Below the pieces are notes generated by a model that saw nothing but the letters and a program-made list of their open reading frames with translations, had not been told where the DNA came from and did no database searches. A program made the position numbers and the translations under genes. Below, piece by piece: positions 9,769 to 19,225 of a DNA stretch of 64,000 bases. How positions within the stretch are numbered: the stretch's first letter is position 1; every line of letters begins with the position of its first letter. This DNA is from Prorocentrum cordatum (Eukaryota > Sar > Dinophyceae > Prorocentrales > Prorocentraceae), in assembly GCA_963575745.1 (NCBI GenBank), contig CAUYUJ010018571.1, positions 559,975 through 623,974 of the forward strand. Direction: 5' to 3'.

Positions 9769-10740
9769 GAGTTTCAGTGCAGCGGTCAGGCATTTTAGCA
9801 AGTCATTCAGCGGCGCCGTGGGCGCGGTGCCCCCTTTTCTTGTTTTTGCGCTGCGCGAGGGAGGTTGCAGAACCGCTAAGCTCATTAAACTTGGGCCCGC
9901 TGTCGATTTCTGTGGTGCGCCTGTGAGCTTAACCTCTTCCCGTGCTCCTCTTTGCCCTGTTTTGTGGCACGCTGGCTCCAAGCCAACCAGAGTTTGGCAT
10001 TGGTTGTGGCCTCTCGGAGAGGAAAAGGGGTCCATTCTCACCGTCGTAGTGCACCCTCGAGAAGGGTTCAACACACAGGGGGTCCACCGCAGGGGACTTG
10101 CTCCTGTCGGTCCGAGCCGGAAGCAATTCACTTCAGCGGACAGCGCGAGAGCGTGACAATAACCGATTTTCGCGCATCCCAAGCTGACATGTCCGTGACT
10201 CAGATGCGGTTGTCTAGGCGGGTCCAGCGTGTTGTCCGGTGGAGGCGTCCGGTAGTTCTTTGGATGACCTGCTGATTTTTGGAGGCGTCCGAAAGGAAAA
10301 TATTGGGGCGGGACTTTTCAGTTATCTGCGTACGGAGGGTAGGAGTGTGTTCTCGCCTTGCTTTCTCTTTCCCCAAGCAGTGCTTGCAGTTGCGTAAGGC
10401 TTCTTATTTCGGTTCTTGAGCATTCGAGAGGATGAGGGAATTCGGGACGTTTCGCGTAATCCCACCAGTCCACCCACAAACGAGGCCCAGGCGAGTTGCC
10501 TTGATCAGGATTGCGGAGGAAAATGCAGTGGTATCAAGGGCTGGTTAAGACGTCGTACTCCAAGAGGGGAGGAATGAAGAGGAAATGGAGGAGAAACAGG
10601 ATGAGGAGGAGGAGGAGGAGGACAAGGAAAAGGAGGAGGAGGAGGAGGAAAAGGAAGAGGAATGAGGAGAAATGAAAAGGCACAAGCGGATGAGTAAGAG
10701 GAGGAGCAGGGCGAACAGAAAAGCCAGGGGCCTCGTGGAT
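9769..10740 (+). other. No gene recognised
   Basis: Unique-looking sequence with an open but uncharacteristic 129-codon frame at 9767-10156 that resembles no known protein. Two nearby copies of GGAGGCGTCCG occur near 10244 and 10280. A purine tract of GGA/AGG units occupies about 10560-10690. Confidence 0.5.
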
Positions 10741-11290
10741 GCCCATCGGAGTCTTCGGATTTCTTTCGGGCGTTTTGGGGGAGTGCTCCTAGGCCGTTTT
10801 TGGGGGTCATTTGGCAGTCTCGAGGACCCTCTTGGGTGTCTCTGGAGGGCCTCTTGGAGCCCCTTGCGGGTCTCTTGGGAGCCTCTCTGGGGCATGTTGG
10901 GGGCATCGTGGGTGCCGCTTGGGTTCTTTTTGGGCACCTCTCGGGGACGTCTTAGCCTCGGGGGCCATCTCGGGGCAGTCTCGGAAAAGATCGATCAACG
11001 GAGAGGGGGTTCCTTACCGAGGGTCCCCCCCAGGAGGCCAATACGTGGCCGAAATCTCAGTCGAATCAGTGATTTGGGTCCTCTCGCCGAGGCCTCTTGC
11101 CATGTCTTGGGTACCTCGGGGGGGGGCCTCGTGGCCCGTGGGGGCCAGCTGGGGGCCTCTCGGGGGCATCTTGGGGCCTCTTCGGGGCCTCTTCGGGGCC
11201 TCTTCGGGGCCTCCTGGGCACCCCATTGAGGCCGTCTTGGGGCACCCTCGGGAGCCTCGGGGGCCATCGTGGAGCAGATCGATCCAATGA
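10741..11290 (+). repeat. TTGG repeat island 1
   Basis: Degenerate tandem repeat of CTCTTGGG, CCTCTTGGAG and TCTCGGGG units. It includes three exact GGGGCCTCTTC units near 11172-11210. It is the first of about fourteen islands of this family in the window. It encodes nothing stable in any frame. Confidence 0.8.
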
Positions 11291-11434
11291 GGGGCCGTAG
11301 TACATTAGGGTCCCCCCCTGACCAGGAGGCCAAAAGGTGGCCGACGCCCTGGTAAAATCAATGATTGGGGCTTCCTGAAGAAGGGGGTTGGAACATTCAA
11401 TGCTCTAAACCACTCACGCCGTATAGGGCTGGTG

Positions 11435-11597
11435 TTAAGTCGGGCCTGTCCCCCTACAGGGGGAATATTCAAAAATAGTCTAAAAATAGTCTGGGGACTA
11501 TTTTTAACATAATTGTTTTGAGCATTTTTGGTGAATGGTTTGGGTCTTCTTATTCTTTCGCCCAAAATCCCCCTGTAGGGGGACATGCCCGACCGAA
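11435..11597 (+). mobile_element. Miniature inverted-repeat element A, copy 1 (8-bp target duplication)
   Basis: A 163-bp element with terminal inverted repeats of about 30 bp: left TTAAGTCGGGCCTGTCCCCC, right end the complement of TTCGGTCGGGCATGTCCCCC, three mismatches in all. It is flanked by an exact 8-bp direct repeat GGCTGGTG at 11427-11434 and 11598-11605. Each terminal repeat contains a small hairpin (TCCCCCT, AC, AGGGGGA). The centre is AT-rich and non-coding. An 8-bp duplication fits hAT-type transposition. A second copy lies at 13095-13225. Confidence 0.9.
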
Positions 11598-11729
11598 GGC
11601 TGGTGGGATGTTGCCTAGTTGGTCGTCCGTGACTGCCTCGTGGGCGCCCCGTGCGCTGGCTGGTCGGAGGGGGTTCGCTTGGTGGCCGCCCTTTGTGCTC
11701 CTCGCGGGCGTCCCTAGCACTGGCTGGTC

Positions 11730-11880
11730 CAGGGCTGGACCTAAACGGTGTTTTTTTGTGATTTCGTGGGCCGTTTACGTTTCGTTTTCGTTTTGCGAGA
11801 AAAAAAAGCGGATGCGAGACAAAAGCGAGGGACAGCGAAAACAACACGACAACGAAAAACACCGTTTAGGTTCAGCCCTG
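11730..11880 (+). mobile_element. Miniature hAT-like element B (8-bp target duplication)
   Basis: A 151-bp non-coding element. It begins CAGGGCTGGACCTAAACGG and ends with its complement, CCGTTTAGGTTCAGCCCTG, giving 26-bp terminal inverted repeats with one mismatch. It is flanked by perfect 8-bp direct repeats GGCTGGTC at 11722-11729 and 11881-11888. CAGGG-type ends with 8-bp duplications are the signature of the hAT superfamily. The interior has T-runs on the left and A/CGA-rich sequence on the right. It lies 132 bp from element A copy 1 and used almost the same target octamer. Confidence 0.93.
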
Positions 11881-11932
11881 GGCTGGTCTGGGGCGAAGCA
11901 GAGCCGGGAGGCCCACACCACCAGGAGGACCT

Positions 11933-11979
11933 GCCCCCGTCTCCTGGCGAGAGTGGACCACTCGCCAGGAGACGGGGGC
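11933..11979 (+). repeat. Perfect 19-bp hairpin
   Basis: GCCCCCGTCTCCTGGCGAG and its exact complement are separated by a 9-nt centre (AGTGGACCA). It stands alone, without flanking direct repeats. Confidence 0.95.
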
Positions 11980-12296
11980 GGGAGCGCCGTCTCTCCTTTC
12001 GAGGAAGCGCAAAACATTGAATGACGGTGCGTGGAGTCGCGCCGGGCCTCGCTTCCGTAAAGAAGTTGGCGCTCTCCGTCGTCGAGCGGGCGGCGATGGT
12101 CTCATGTTGTGAGGGGTGCCTTCCCCGGTATATCTAGCACCCACGCGCACGATTGTCTCATGGGGATGGTTCGCGATCCGTGTTTGACGGTCCCGTGGCC
12201 GGATGACGGACCCGAGAGGCCGGTGGTGTCGTCTCCATTTCGCCGCCGCCCCCGCCCTTCTGCCATTCATCGCCTTTCGCAGCCGTCGTCGTCGTC

Positions 12297-12339
<43 letters not shown>

Positions 12340-13086
12340 TCGTCGTTGCTCCCGTCGTCGCCGTCGTCGTCATCGTCGCTCTCACCCGCCGCTGGTCGTC
12401 AGGACACCGACGAGGAGAGCGGCGAGGAGGACGGCCCCAGCCTGGCGGCGGATGCTGCGGGTTTCGGCGTGTCCCACGAGCTGCTTGTGCAGAACGGGCT
12501 GCGCGCCACGGGCAGGACACGCTGCCGGTCTGGGAGGGGACAAGGATGCAGCTGTGGGACTCCGCGGCGGGGAGCCCGCCGGCGAGTTGCTACCCTGCTT
12601 TTTGTCCGAAACCCTGGCGTTGCCTCAGCAGGAGCACGCTCCTGATGGGCTCCCGAAGGCGGCGTGCCGTTGCTGGTGTCTCGGCTCCCCCAGCTGCTCC
12701 TCCCAACACTCCGCATACGCAGCGCCATTATCAGACAGCCACAATCGAGCATAGCAGTAGGTCGACAGACTGTCGGTGCGATATCCTCGCGTCTCTGGCG
12801 GCACAGGGCCCGCCATCCCACCCCCCCCTCCCCTCGGGCCGCGCGGGCGGGAGCGCCCCACTCTGGCCCGAGGCCGACGGAGGCGCCGCGGAGGAGGCGA
12901 CGGGCGGGGAGGGGGGCCGTCGCTGCCCGGGCCGCGCCTCCGGCCACGGGTTGGCACGGGCCACGTGGTCGGAGGGGGGCGGCCCCGCGAGCCGCGCGCC
13001 GAGAGGGGCCGACGCGCTCGGCGCGCCGCGCGCTCGACGCAGCGTGCCCTATCTCGTTGGCGCTCCTTGGGGGGGGGGGGGGGACG
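11980..13086 (+). other. GC-rich segment without a recognised gene
   Basis: Contains a GTC/GTGGTC microsatellite at 12284-12395. It is followed by GC-dense sequence open in several frames on both strands, typical of composition rather than coding. No domain is recognisable. Confidence 0.5.
12284..12395 (+). repeat. GTCGTG/GTC microsatellite
   Basis: (GTC)n passes into (GTGGTC)n, about seven 6-bp units, and back to (GTC)n. Confidence 0.95.
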
Positions 13087-13094
13087 CTCTGGGG

Positions 13095-13225
13095 TGAAGT
13101 CGGGCCTGTCCCTCCACAGGGGGAATGTTCAAAAATGGTATTAAGATACAAGGAAGTCTGGGGATGATTGTTTGAGCACGTGTTGACCATTTTGGAGTAC
13201 TTTTGGGGGGACACGCCCGACTTAA
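13095..13225 (+). mobile_element. Miniature inverted-repeat element A, copy 2
   Basis: A 131-bp relative of the element at 11435. Left end is TGAAGTCGGGCCTGTCCC; the right end complements TTAAGTCGGGCGTGTCCC. The left 40 bp match copy 1 closely, including CAGGGGGAATGTTCAAAAAT. Flanking octamers are CTCTGGGG (13087-13094) and CTCTAGGG (13226-13233), one mismatch, so again an 8-bp target duplication. The interior is shorter than in copy 1 and non-coding. Confidence 0.9.
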
Positions 13226-13233
13226 CTCTAGGG

Positions 13234-14245
13234 GGGGGGGGCGTACGGTAGTTTCGCGCCGTGTCGATTGGCGGCGACCCTGCCGCTGGCGTTCAGCGTT
13301 GAACGCTGCCAGCGAACCAGGATCGGTCGACCTTGAGCCATCTGGGAAGCGGCGGGTCGGTCAAGGTTGAACGAGCCCTGCGGTGCCAGAAACCAAGCCC
13401 GAAGACGGTACGACACGAACTTGCTGCAATTGATGCAGCTTGGTGCCATTTTGGTTCAGGGGCAGCGCCATGGGGGAGATAGGCCCACGGGGGACACGTC
13501 GACCCCCAATCGCCCACGGATCGCCGATTGGGAGGGGCACGCTCGCCCACCCCGCCCGGGAAAGGGCGGGAGTCGCCATCGGGGGCCCGTCGCCGATTCC
13601 AGCTCGATGTTGCCCTCCCTAAACGGCCCCCCCCCCGCGTTCCCACTCAGAGGAGGTCCCGAGCCTCCCTGGAAGCTGTCGGGGGCCTCCGCGCGCGTTC
13701 CTGGAAAGGGCGCCAGGGCGGCCCAGGCAGCCTTCGAGAGGGGGCGTGCGGTGCGCGCGCCTGAGCGTGATGGAAGGAGGTGGCCTTAGAATACAGCCAA
13801 GACGCTGAAATAAGGAACCGTTCGGGTTGGGAAGGGGCTCGACGTTCCTTACATTCAGTAGGTCTGTCCATAGCTATTTCTCCAGCGTTCCTCGTCCACG
13901 CAGCCGGGTGTGGGGTCAAAGAAGGGGCTTCGTTCCTTATTTGGCGTTCCTTCTTTCAGAGGCCCGACTGTACGTGCAGAGACCCTACCAGGCAGGACGC
14001 GGCATTCTACAACGCCTCGACGTGCCAGGGGCCGCACAATTGCCAACCGCGAATCGTGGCCTCAGTTCGCTCTATGTGCTCGCCGGTCGGAGGTCGATCC
14101 ACTCGCGACTCCGAGGGCCCAGCGAAGCTGGGCTCCTCGCGTATTATCCAGAAGCGATGCCCAGGCGAGCTAAGGAGGGAAGCACATAAGCTGAAAGCGA
14201 AGGAGCGAGGCCAATCACGGTGAACTGAAAGGGACTTGCGGGAGC
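13234..14245 (+). other. No gene recognised; contains a dispersed-repeat copy
   Basis: The block at about 13495-13612 (ATCGCCCACGGATCGCCGAT, then GGGCCCGTCGCCGATTCCAG) is related to blocks at 33120-33245 and 57015-57135. A near-palindrome sits at 13277-13310. Short AAATAAGGAAC arms oppose each other near 13806 and 13940. Open frames here match nothing known. Confidence 0.5.
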
Positions 14246-14545
14246 CTATTGGAGGCCTCTTGGCGTCATTTTGGATCTCTGTTAGTGTTTTTTTGAAAGT
14301 CGTCGATGCACTGTTTGGGTCCTCCCTGGGATCCTCTGGGTGCACTCTTGGGCTATTGGAGACCATCAGGCAAGCGGGGGTTGAGATTCGGCTCTCCCCC
14401 GTCGGAGCCGAAGTGATCACATCTAGGGACGGTCTTGGGTTGCTCTTGGGGGCTTTGGGGCCCTCTTGGAGCTCCTCTCTGCCCCTCTTGAGTCTCTCTT
14501 GGGCGATCTTGGACCCATCCCGCTGCCTCGGCCTCGGAAGGCCAT
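14246..14545 (+). repeat. TTGG repeat island 2
   Basis: GGCCTCTTGG, GCCCTCTTGG and CTCTTGGG units at irregular 10-30 bp spacing, broken by a non-repetitive part at 14350-14430. Confidence 0.65.
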
Positions 14546-14582
14546 CGAAAGCGAACGGGCGAGAAAGCACGCACCCAAACAC

Positions 14583-14622
14583 AAACATAATCGCACACAC
14601 GCACACACATACACACATCAGT
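14583..14622 (+). repeat. CA microsatellite
   Basis: Interrupted (CA)n run (CACACACGCACACACATACACACA). Confidence 0.85.
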
Positions 14623-14654
14623 GGAACATAGTTTTGGATCGGTCTGAGCGACAG

Positions 14655-14850
14655 GCGGAATTCGCCTCGCTAGTCGCCTCATTCGTGGCTGCTGGCTGCA
14701 GTCGTCGCGTAGGCAGACTCCGCCTGGCCCGAGGCTGTGAGGGGTCCAGGCGACGGGCGGGAAGTACCCCCATCGGTCGCCTTGTTGGTCGCTGTTGGTT
14801 GCAGCGGTCGCGTTTTGGAGGCCCCGCCTGGCTCAGCGTCGATCCGATCG
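14655..14850 (+). repeat. Diverged two-copy tandem repeat
   Basis: GTCGCCTCATTCGTGGCTGC...GGTTGCAG-type sequence recurs about 105 bp apart, followed in both copies by GGTCGCG/CGTCGCG and a CCGCCTGGC block. Confidence 0.5.
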
Positions 14851-15717
14851 ACTCTCTGCCATCCCAGGGCACGCCCAACCAGCCAACGAACCTCTCGTCT
14901 CATCCTTCTCCCTCCTCCGCTCCTGCCCCCAAACCCCCCTCCGTCTTCCCTCCCTCCCCCCCCCTGGCACCCTCCCTCCTCCCTACCCCCCTGGCTCCCT
15001 CACCACGACCCTCCCCTCCCTGTCTCCTCCCTCCTCTCCCCCTCTCCCACCTCCTCTCCCCTCCCTCTCACGCCGTGTCTTGTGAGGATCCCTGCGCCCG
15101 CCTGAGCCCCGAACCCGTGAGCGACCGCCTCCCGATCGGCCCACCCGCGCCGAAGCACCCTCCTCCCCCCGCAGGAGGGACTCGTCCCTGCAGTGACGGC
15201 GGCAGGGCCGGGGGCGCTGGGCGCCGCCGTGCCCGCAGATGGCCGCACGCGTGCGCGCGCGGCCCGGCGCGACACCCAGGAGGAGGAGGAGGAGGAGGAG
15301 GAGGAGGAGGAGGAGGAACAGTGTCGAGGAGGAGGGGGGAGGGATGATATCGAGGAGGACGAGGAGCAGCAGCGAGGTGGAACAACGTCGAGGAGGAAGA
15401 GGCAGAGTAACAATGTCGAGAAAAGGGAGGAGGACAAATATCGAGGAAGAGGAGGAGGAGCAGTGACGAGAAGTTGTTTCGCGCTATCTACCCCTCTTGG
15501 TCCTCCTGGAGGGGGAGATTGGGAGCAGGAGGAGGAGGAGGGAGAACAGGCCGAAAAAGAAGAGCAGTAAGAGTGATTGGACGCCTGGTCTTCCTCGCGG
15601 TGGCTGCTGGTCTCGAGCGCTAATGTAAAGAAGCTTGCGTGTGCGATGATGTTGCGGGGGGGATTCGTCGGCGGGTCGTACGGCTCGAAAGCCAATGCCA
15701 ACAACGATTTCCCGCTG
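14851..15717 (+). other. Pyrimidine tract, GGA tract and no recognised gene
   Basis: C/T-rich sequence at 14900-15075 (CCTCCCTC types) is followed by GC-rich DNA. A (GGA)n run occupies about 15281-15320, and GAGGA-rich purine sequence continues to 15545. Open frames over the tracts are repeat artefacts. Confidence 0.6.
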
Positions 15718-15832
15718 ATTGCAATTTACAACGACATGCCGCAGTTCGCGATTTCTGTCACTTCGCGCAATCTGGTCGACGCAGGCGACGACCATTTGGC
15801 ACAGCAGTACGGGAAGGTTGGGGGTTGGTCGG
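15718..15832 (+). repeat. 110-bp dispersed module, copy 1
   Basis: GCAGTTCGCGATTTCTGTCA, CTTCGCGCAATC, GACGACCATTTGGCACAGCA and GGTTGGGGGTTGGTCG occur in order. The same block recurs at 16530-16641 and 18490-18601. In all three one frame stays open and reads ISVTSRN then DAGDDHLAQQ. Copy 1 differs from the others by about a dozen substitutions. Not recognised as a protein. Confidence 0.85.
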
Positions 15833-16280
15833 TGGCGTGGCTGGGCCCTTTTGGGAGCTTTTTGAGGGCCTCTTGGGAACCTCTTGGGGCGGATTGGGGG
15901 TATCTGCTGGGACGCGTGGGGGCTTGCTGGGGCCTTTGGGGGGGGCCTCTTAAGGGGGCAAAGAGAACCTGTTCGGTTCTTCCTACCCCTCTTTGCCTAT
16001 CCTGGGGCCCTCTTGGGGCAATATTTGGCCGTCTTGTGCCCCTCTTTGGGCCGTCCTGGAACCCTCTTGGGCCATCTTGGTGCCCTCGTAGGTGGGTCTC
16101 TTGGGCAGTTTTGGAGCGGTCTACGGGGCCTCTTGGGCCGTCTCTTGGAGCGTCGTTAGCTCGAGAAAACGATGACCCCAGAAACGATGAAACAGTCTAA
16201 GGACAGCCATTGACCTGTGCATCTCGGGCCCTCTCATGAAGGCCCTTGGGGCGTTTGTAAGGCCTTTTGGGCCTGCTGGG

Positions 16281-16662
16281 GGGCCCTCTTGGGGCGGACG
16301 GCTTGGATGTTCGGCGCGTGTTCCTTCTCTGAGGCCCCTTTTGGGGCCGTCTTGGGGCCCTCTTGGGCCGGCTTGGGCGCCCCTTGGGCCGTCTTGGGGT
16401 TTCTTTAGGCCATCTTGGGGCCCTCTTGGAGGCCTCTTGGGCCGTCTTCGTGTGGTTTGTGGGACCTCTTGGACCGTTGTGGAGCGTCGGGCAGCAGAAA
16501 AGGCGCCAGCATCAATTTGTCGCTGCTTGCGATTCACAACAACCTGCCGCAGATCGCGATTTCTGTCACTTCGCGCAATCAAGTCGACGCAGGCGACGAC
16601 CATTTGGCACAGCAGCACGGGAGGGTTGGGGGTTGGTCGCAGGTCGATGGTGGGTCGCGGGG
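16281..16662 (+). repeat. 382-bp segmental duplication, left copy
   Basis: Nearly identical to 18241-18622 at a constant offset of 1960 bp without indels. Similarity continues upstream to about 16200 and 18158 with more differences and a small indel. The right border falls at GGTCGCGGGG, within the first unit of the following minisatellite. Confidence 0.95.
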
Positions 16663-16790
16663 TAGGTCGGGGGTGATTGACGGGCGGGTCGCGGGGTTGA
16701 TCTCGGGGTGGATCGCGGGGGGGTCGGGGGGCGGGTCGCGATGCGGGTCGCGGGGCCGGTCGCGGGCGGGCGACGACAACAAGGGCACTG
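16630..16790 (+). repeat. GGGTCGCGG minisatellite, locus 1
   Basis: Units of GGGTCGCGG, GGTCGGGG and GGGCGGGTCGCG run to about 16775, followed by GGCGACGACAACAAG. The same order (minisatellite then GACGACGAC) is seen at 61885-62010 and, inverted, at 43700-43835. Confidence 0.85.
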
Positions 16791-17052
16791 ACCATAGTGA
16801 TAACGACAATTTGCAGCGCGGAACCACACTTCACCCATGCACCCCGGAACGGATCAAGACTTCTTGGCCTCCCCATGCCGACATAACCAGTGGTGTCAGG
16901 AAATTGGGGATCGCAGCGAGTTTCTATCTTAGGGCACGGAGCAACGCCATGTCCGTGTGTGGCACAGTCCGTGGGGGTGGTCGGTACTTCCGCTGACCTG
17001 GGCTTGTCTTGCACGGGCTGTTGCAGGTGACCTCCAGCACCAAGGGGTGCTG
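16791..17052 (+). other. Unique spacer
   Basis: Non-repetitive sequence between the minisatellite and the 521-bp repeat. No gene recognised. Confidence 0.5.
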
Positions 17053-17714
17053 TGCTTATTTCTCTGTAGCGATTGTAACGGTCTGGCGTGATGATCAGTT
17101 GTGCGCGTTTCTTGGAACACAAGTTTCCGCGGGGGAGTTGTTTACAATATCCTAGAGGTTTACGCCATTCCGCCGATCCCGAGAAGAGGCGGGGAGTCCA
17201 CGGTTGAGACGTCGTCTTGGAGGCAGTTTGAAGCGGCGTGGGGCCCGTTTGGGGGCCTCTTTTGGGACTTTGGGGAGCCCTTGGGGCTTATTGGGGGCAT
17301 CTTCTGGGCCGCGTGGGGGATTGTTGGGGCCTTTGCGGGGCCTCTTGGAGGGACAGGTAAGCAGTTCAATTCGTCCTATCCCTCTTTGCTTATCCTCGGG
17401 CCCTCTTGGGGTAATATGTCGCCGTCTTGGGCCCCTCTTTAGACAGCCTTGGAACCTTCTTGGGCCGTCCTGGTGCCCTCGTAGGGGTCTCTTGGGCAGT
17501 TTTGGAGAGGTCTACGGGGCCTCTTGGGCCGTCTTTTGGATCGTCGGAAGCTCGAGAAGAGGAGAAAGTGTTGTGTTTATTTCACTGTAGCGATTGTAAC
17601 GGTCGGGCCTGATAATCGGTTGTGCGCGTTATTTGGAACACAAGATTCCGCGTGGGAGTTGTTCACAATATCCAAGAGGTTTACGCCATTCTGTCGATCC
17701 CGAAAGGAGGCGGG
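17053..17714 (+). repeat. 521-bp period direct repeat
   Basis: A 135-bp block with CTGTAGCGATTGTAACGGTC, TTGTGCGCGTT, GGAACACAAG, GGGAGTTGTT and CAAGAGGTTTACGCCATTC-type sequence appears at 17053-17190 and again at 17575-17714. The GATTGTAACG core is 521 bp apart. The intervening DNA is a TTGG island. Confidence 0.9.
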
Positions 17715-18240
17715 ATGCCCTCGGTTGAGACGTTGTGGGTGTCATGGGCTCTACTTGAGGACTAGCGTGGGCGTTTTGAGAGCTGTTTGGTGGCGTGGTG
17801 GGGCCCGTTTGAGGGCCTTTGTTGGGCCCCTTGGGAACCTCTTGGGGCTTATTGGCGGTATCTGCTGGGCCGCGTGGGGGCTTGCTGGGGCCTTTTGGGG
17901 GGGGCCTCTTAGGGGGGGAACGATAAGCTGTTCGGTTTGTCCTATCCCTCTTTGCCTATCCTGGTGCCTTCTTGGGGCAATGTTTGGCCGTCCTGTGCCC
18001 CTCTTTAGACCAGCTTGGATCTCTCTTGTGCCGTCTTGGTGCCCTCGTAGGTGGGTCTCTTGGGCAGTTTTGGAGCGGTCTACGGGGCCTCTTGGGCCGT
18101 TTTTTGAAGCGTCGGAAGTTCGAGAAGACGATGACCCCAGAAACGACGAACAGCTTAAGGACAGTCATTGATTTGTGCCTCTCGGGCCATCTCGTGAAGG
18201 CTCTTGGGGCGCGTTTGTAAGGCCTTGTGGGGCCTGCTGG

Positions 18241-18622
18241 GGGACCTCTTGGGGCGGACGGCTCGGATGTTCGGCGCGTGTTCCTTCTCTGAGGCCCCTT
18301 TTGGGGCCGTCTTGGGGCCCTCTTGGGCCGGCTTGGGCGCCCCTTGGGCCGTCTTGGGGTTTCTTTAGGCCATCTTGGGGCCCTCTTGGAGGCCTCTTGG
18401 GCCGTCTTCGTGTGGTTTGTGGGACCTCTTGGACCGTTGTGGAGCGTCGGGCAGCAGAAAAGGCGCCAGCATCAATTTGTCGCTGCTTGCGATTCACAAC
18501 AACCTGCCGCAGATCGCGATTTCTGTCACTTCGCGCAATCAAGTCGACGCAGGCGACGACCATTTGGCACAGCAGCACGGGAGGGTTGGGGGTTGGTCGC
18601 AGGTCGATGGTGGGTCGCGGGG
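18241..18622 (+). repeat. 382-bp segmental duplication, right copy
   Basis: Partner of 16281-16662. It includes the third copy of the 110-bp module (18490-18601). After GGTCGCGGGG it joins directly to CCCCCAAGACGCC, so the minisatellite present after the left copy is absent here. Confidence 0.95.
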
Positions 18623-18760
18623 CCCCCAAGACGCCCCGTGGGCCGTCTTGGGGCGCTCTTAGGCCGTCTTGGGGCCCTCTCGGAGGCTTCTTGGGCTGTC
18701 CTGGGCTGTCCTGGGGGCCTCTTTGGGCCGTCCTGGAGCGCCGGAAAATAGAAACAGCGA

Positions 18761-19060
18761 GGATTCCAAACGCTTACAAATACCTCAGGAAGACCATTGA
18801 TGTTTGCCTCTCGGGCGGCCTTGTTGGCACCATGGATACAACACTAAAACGGGTCGACTCCAGAATCAGACATGGGCAAGAGGGGAAATGCACAAGATGG
18901 ACAACCTCTTGGGGCGTCTAGGGCCTGTCGTGAGCGTCGGGGGCCAATCTTTCAGCGATTCGGGACCGTCGGGAGTTGTTTTCAATCTTTCTGATTGTGA
19001 TTATTGGGAGGTTGAACTTTGATCCAGGCTAGCCCTGAATATCGGCGGCGTGCCGAGGGG
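18761..19060 (+). other. Unique sequence, no gene recognised
   Basis: About 300 bp of ordinary sequence, with no domain or repeat seen. Confidence 0.5.
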
Positions 19061-19064
19061 GGGA

Positions 19065-19225
19065 AGTAAGAGCAGGCAGGCCTTCTCGGAAGGCGGCGGG
19101 GCTTCTCAGAAACCCTCCGCCCTTCTGAGGAGCCGTCTCTGTCTTCCCAGGAGGTTTGTCAAGGTTCTCAGAAGGCTGAAGCTTTCTGAGCCTTCTGAGA
19201 AGGTCAGCCCCCTCTGTCTTCCCCA
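19065..19225 (+). repeat. CTTCTCAGAAGG repeats with a 13-bp hairpin
   Basis: CCTTCTCGGAAGG, CTTCTCAGAAACC and CCTTCTGAGGAG units recur. At about 19165-19201 TTCTCAGAAGGCT faces its exact complement across an 11-nt centre. Confidence 0.85.

Larger units (their letters stand above)
15838..18760 (+). repeat. TTGG islands 3-8: nested segmental array
   Basis: Six islands of GCCGTCTTGG/GCCCTCTTGG repeats (about 15838-16190, 16230-16490, 17205-17560, 17765-18120, 18180-18455, 18620-18750) alternate with shared spacers. Spacers include GGGGGCTTGCTGGGGCCTTT and a GGACAGTCATTGATTTGTGC-type block. Between 16330 and 16480 successive TTGG cores are spaced about 9-12 bp. The whole array looks built by repeated segmental duplication. 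Open frames through it give W/G/P-rich peptides that reflect the repeat. Confidence 0.85.

Noticed and set aside
11435-11450. piggyBac-type TTAA target at element A
   Set aside because: TTAA is at only one end in each copy, whereas octamer duplications fit both copies.
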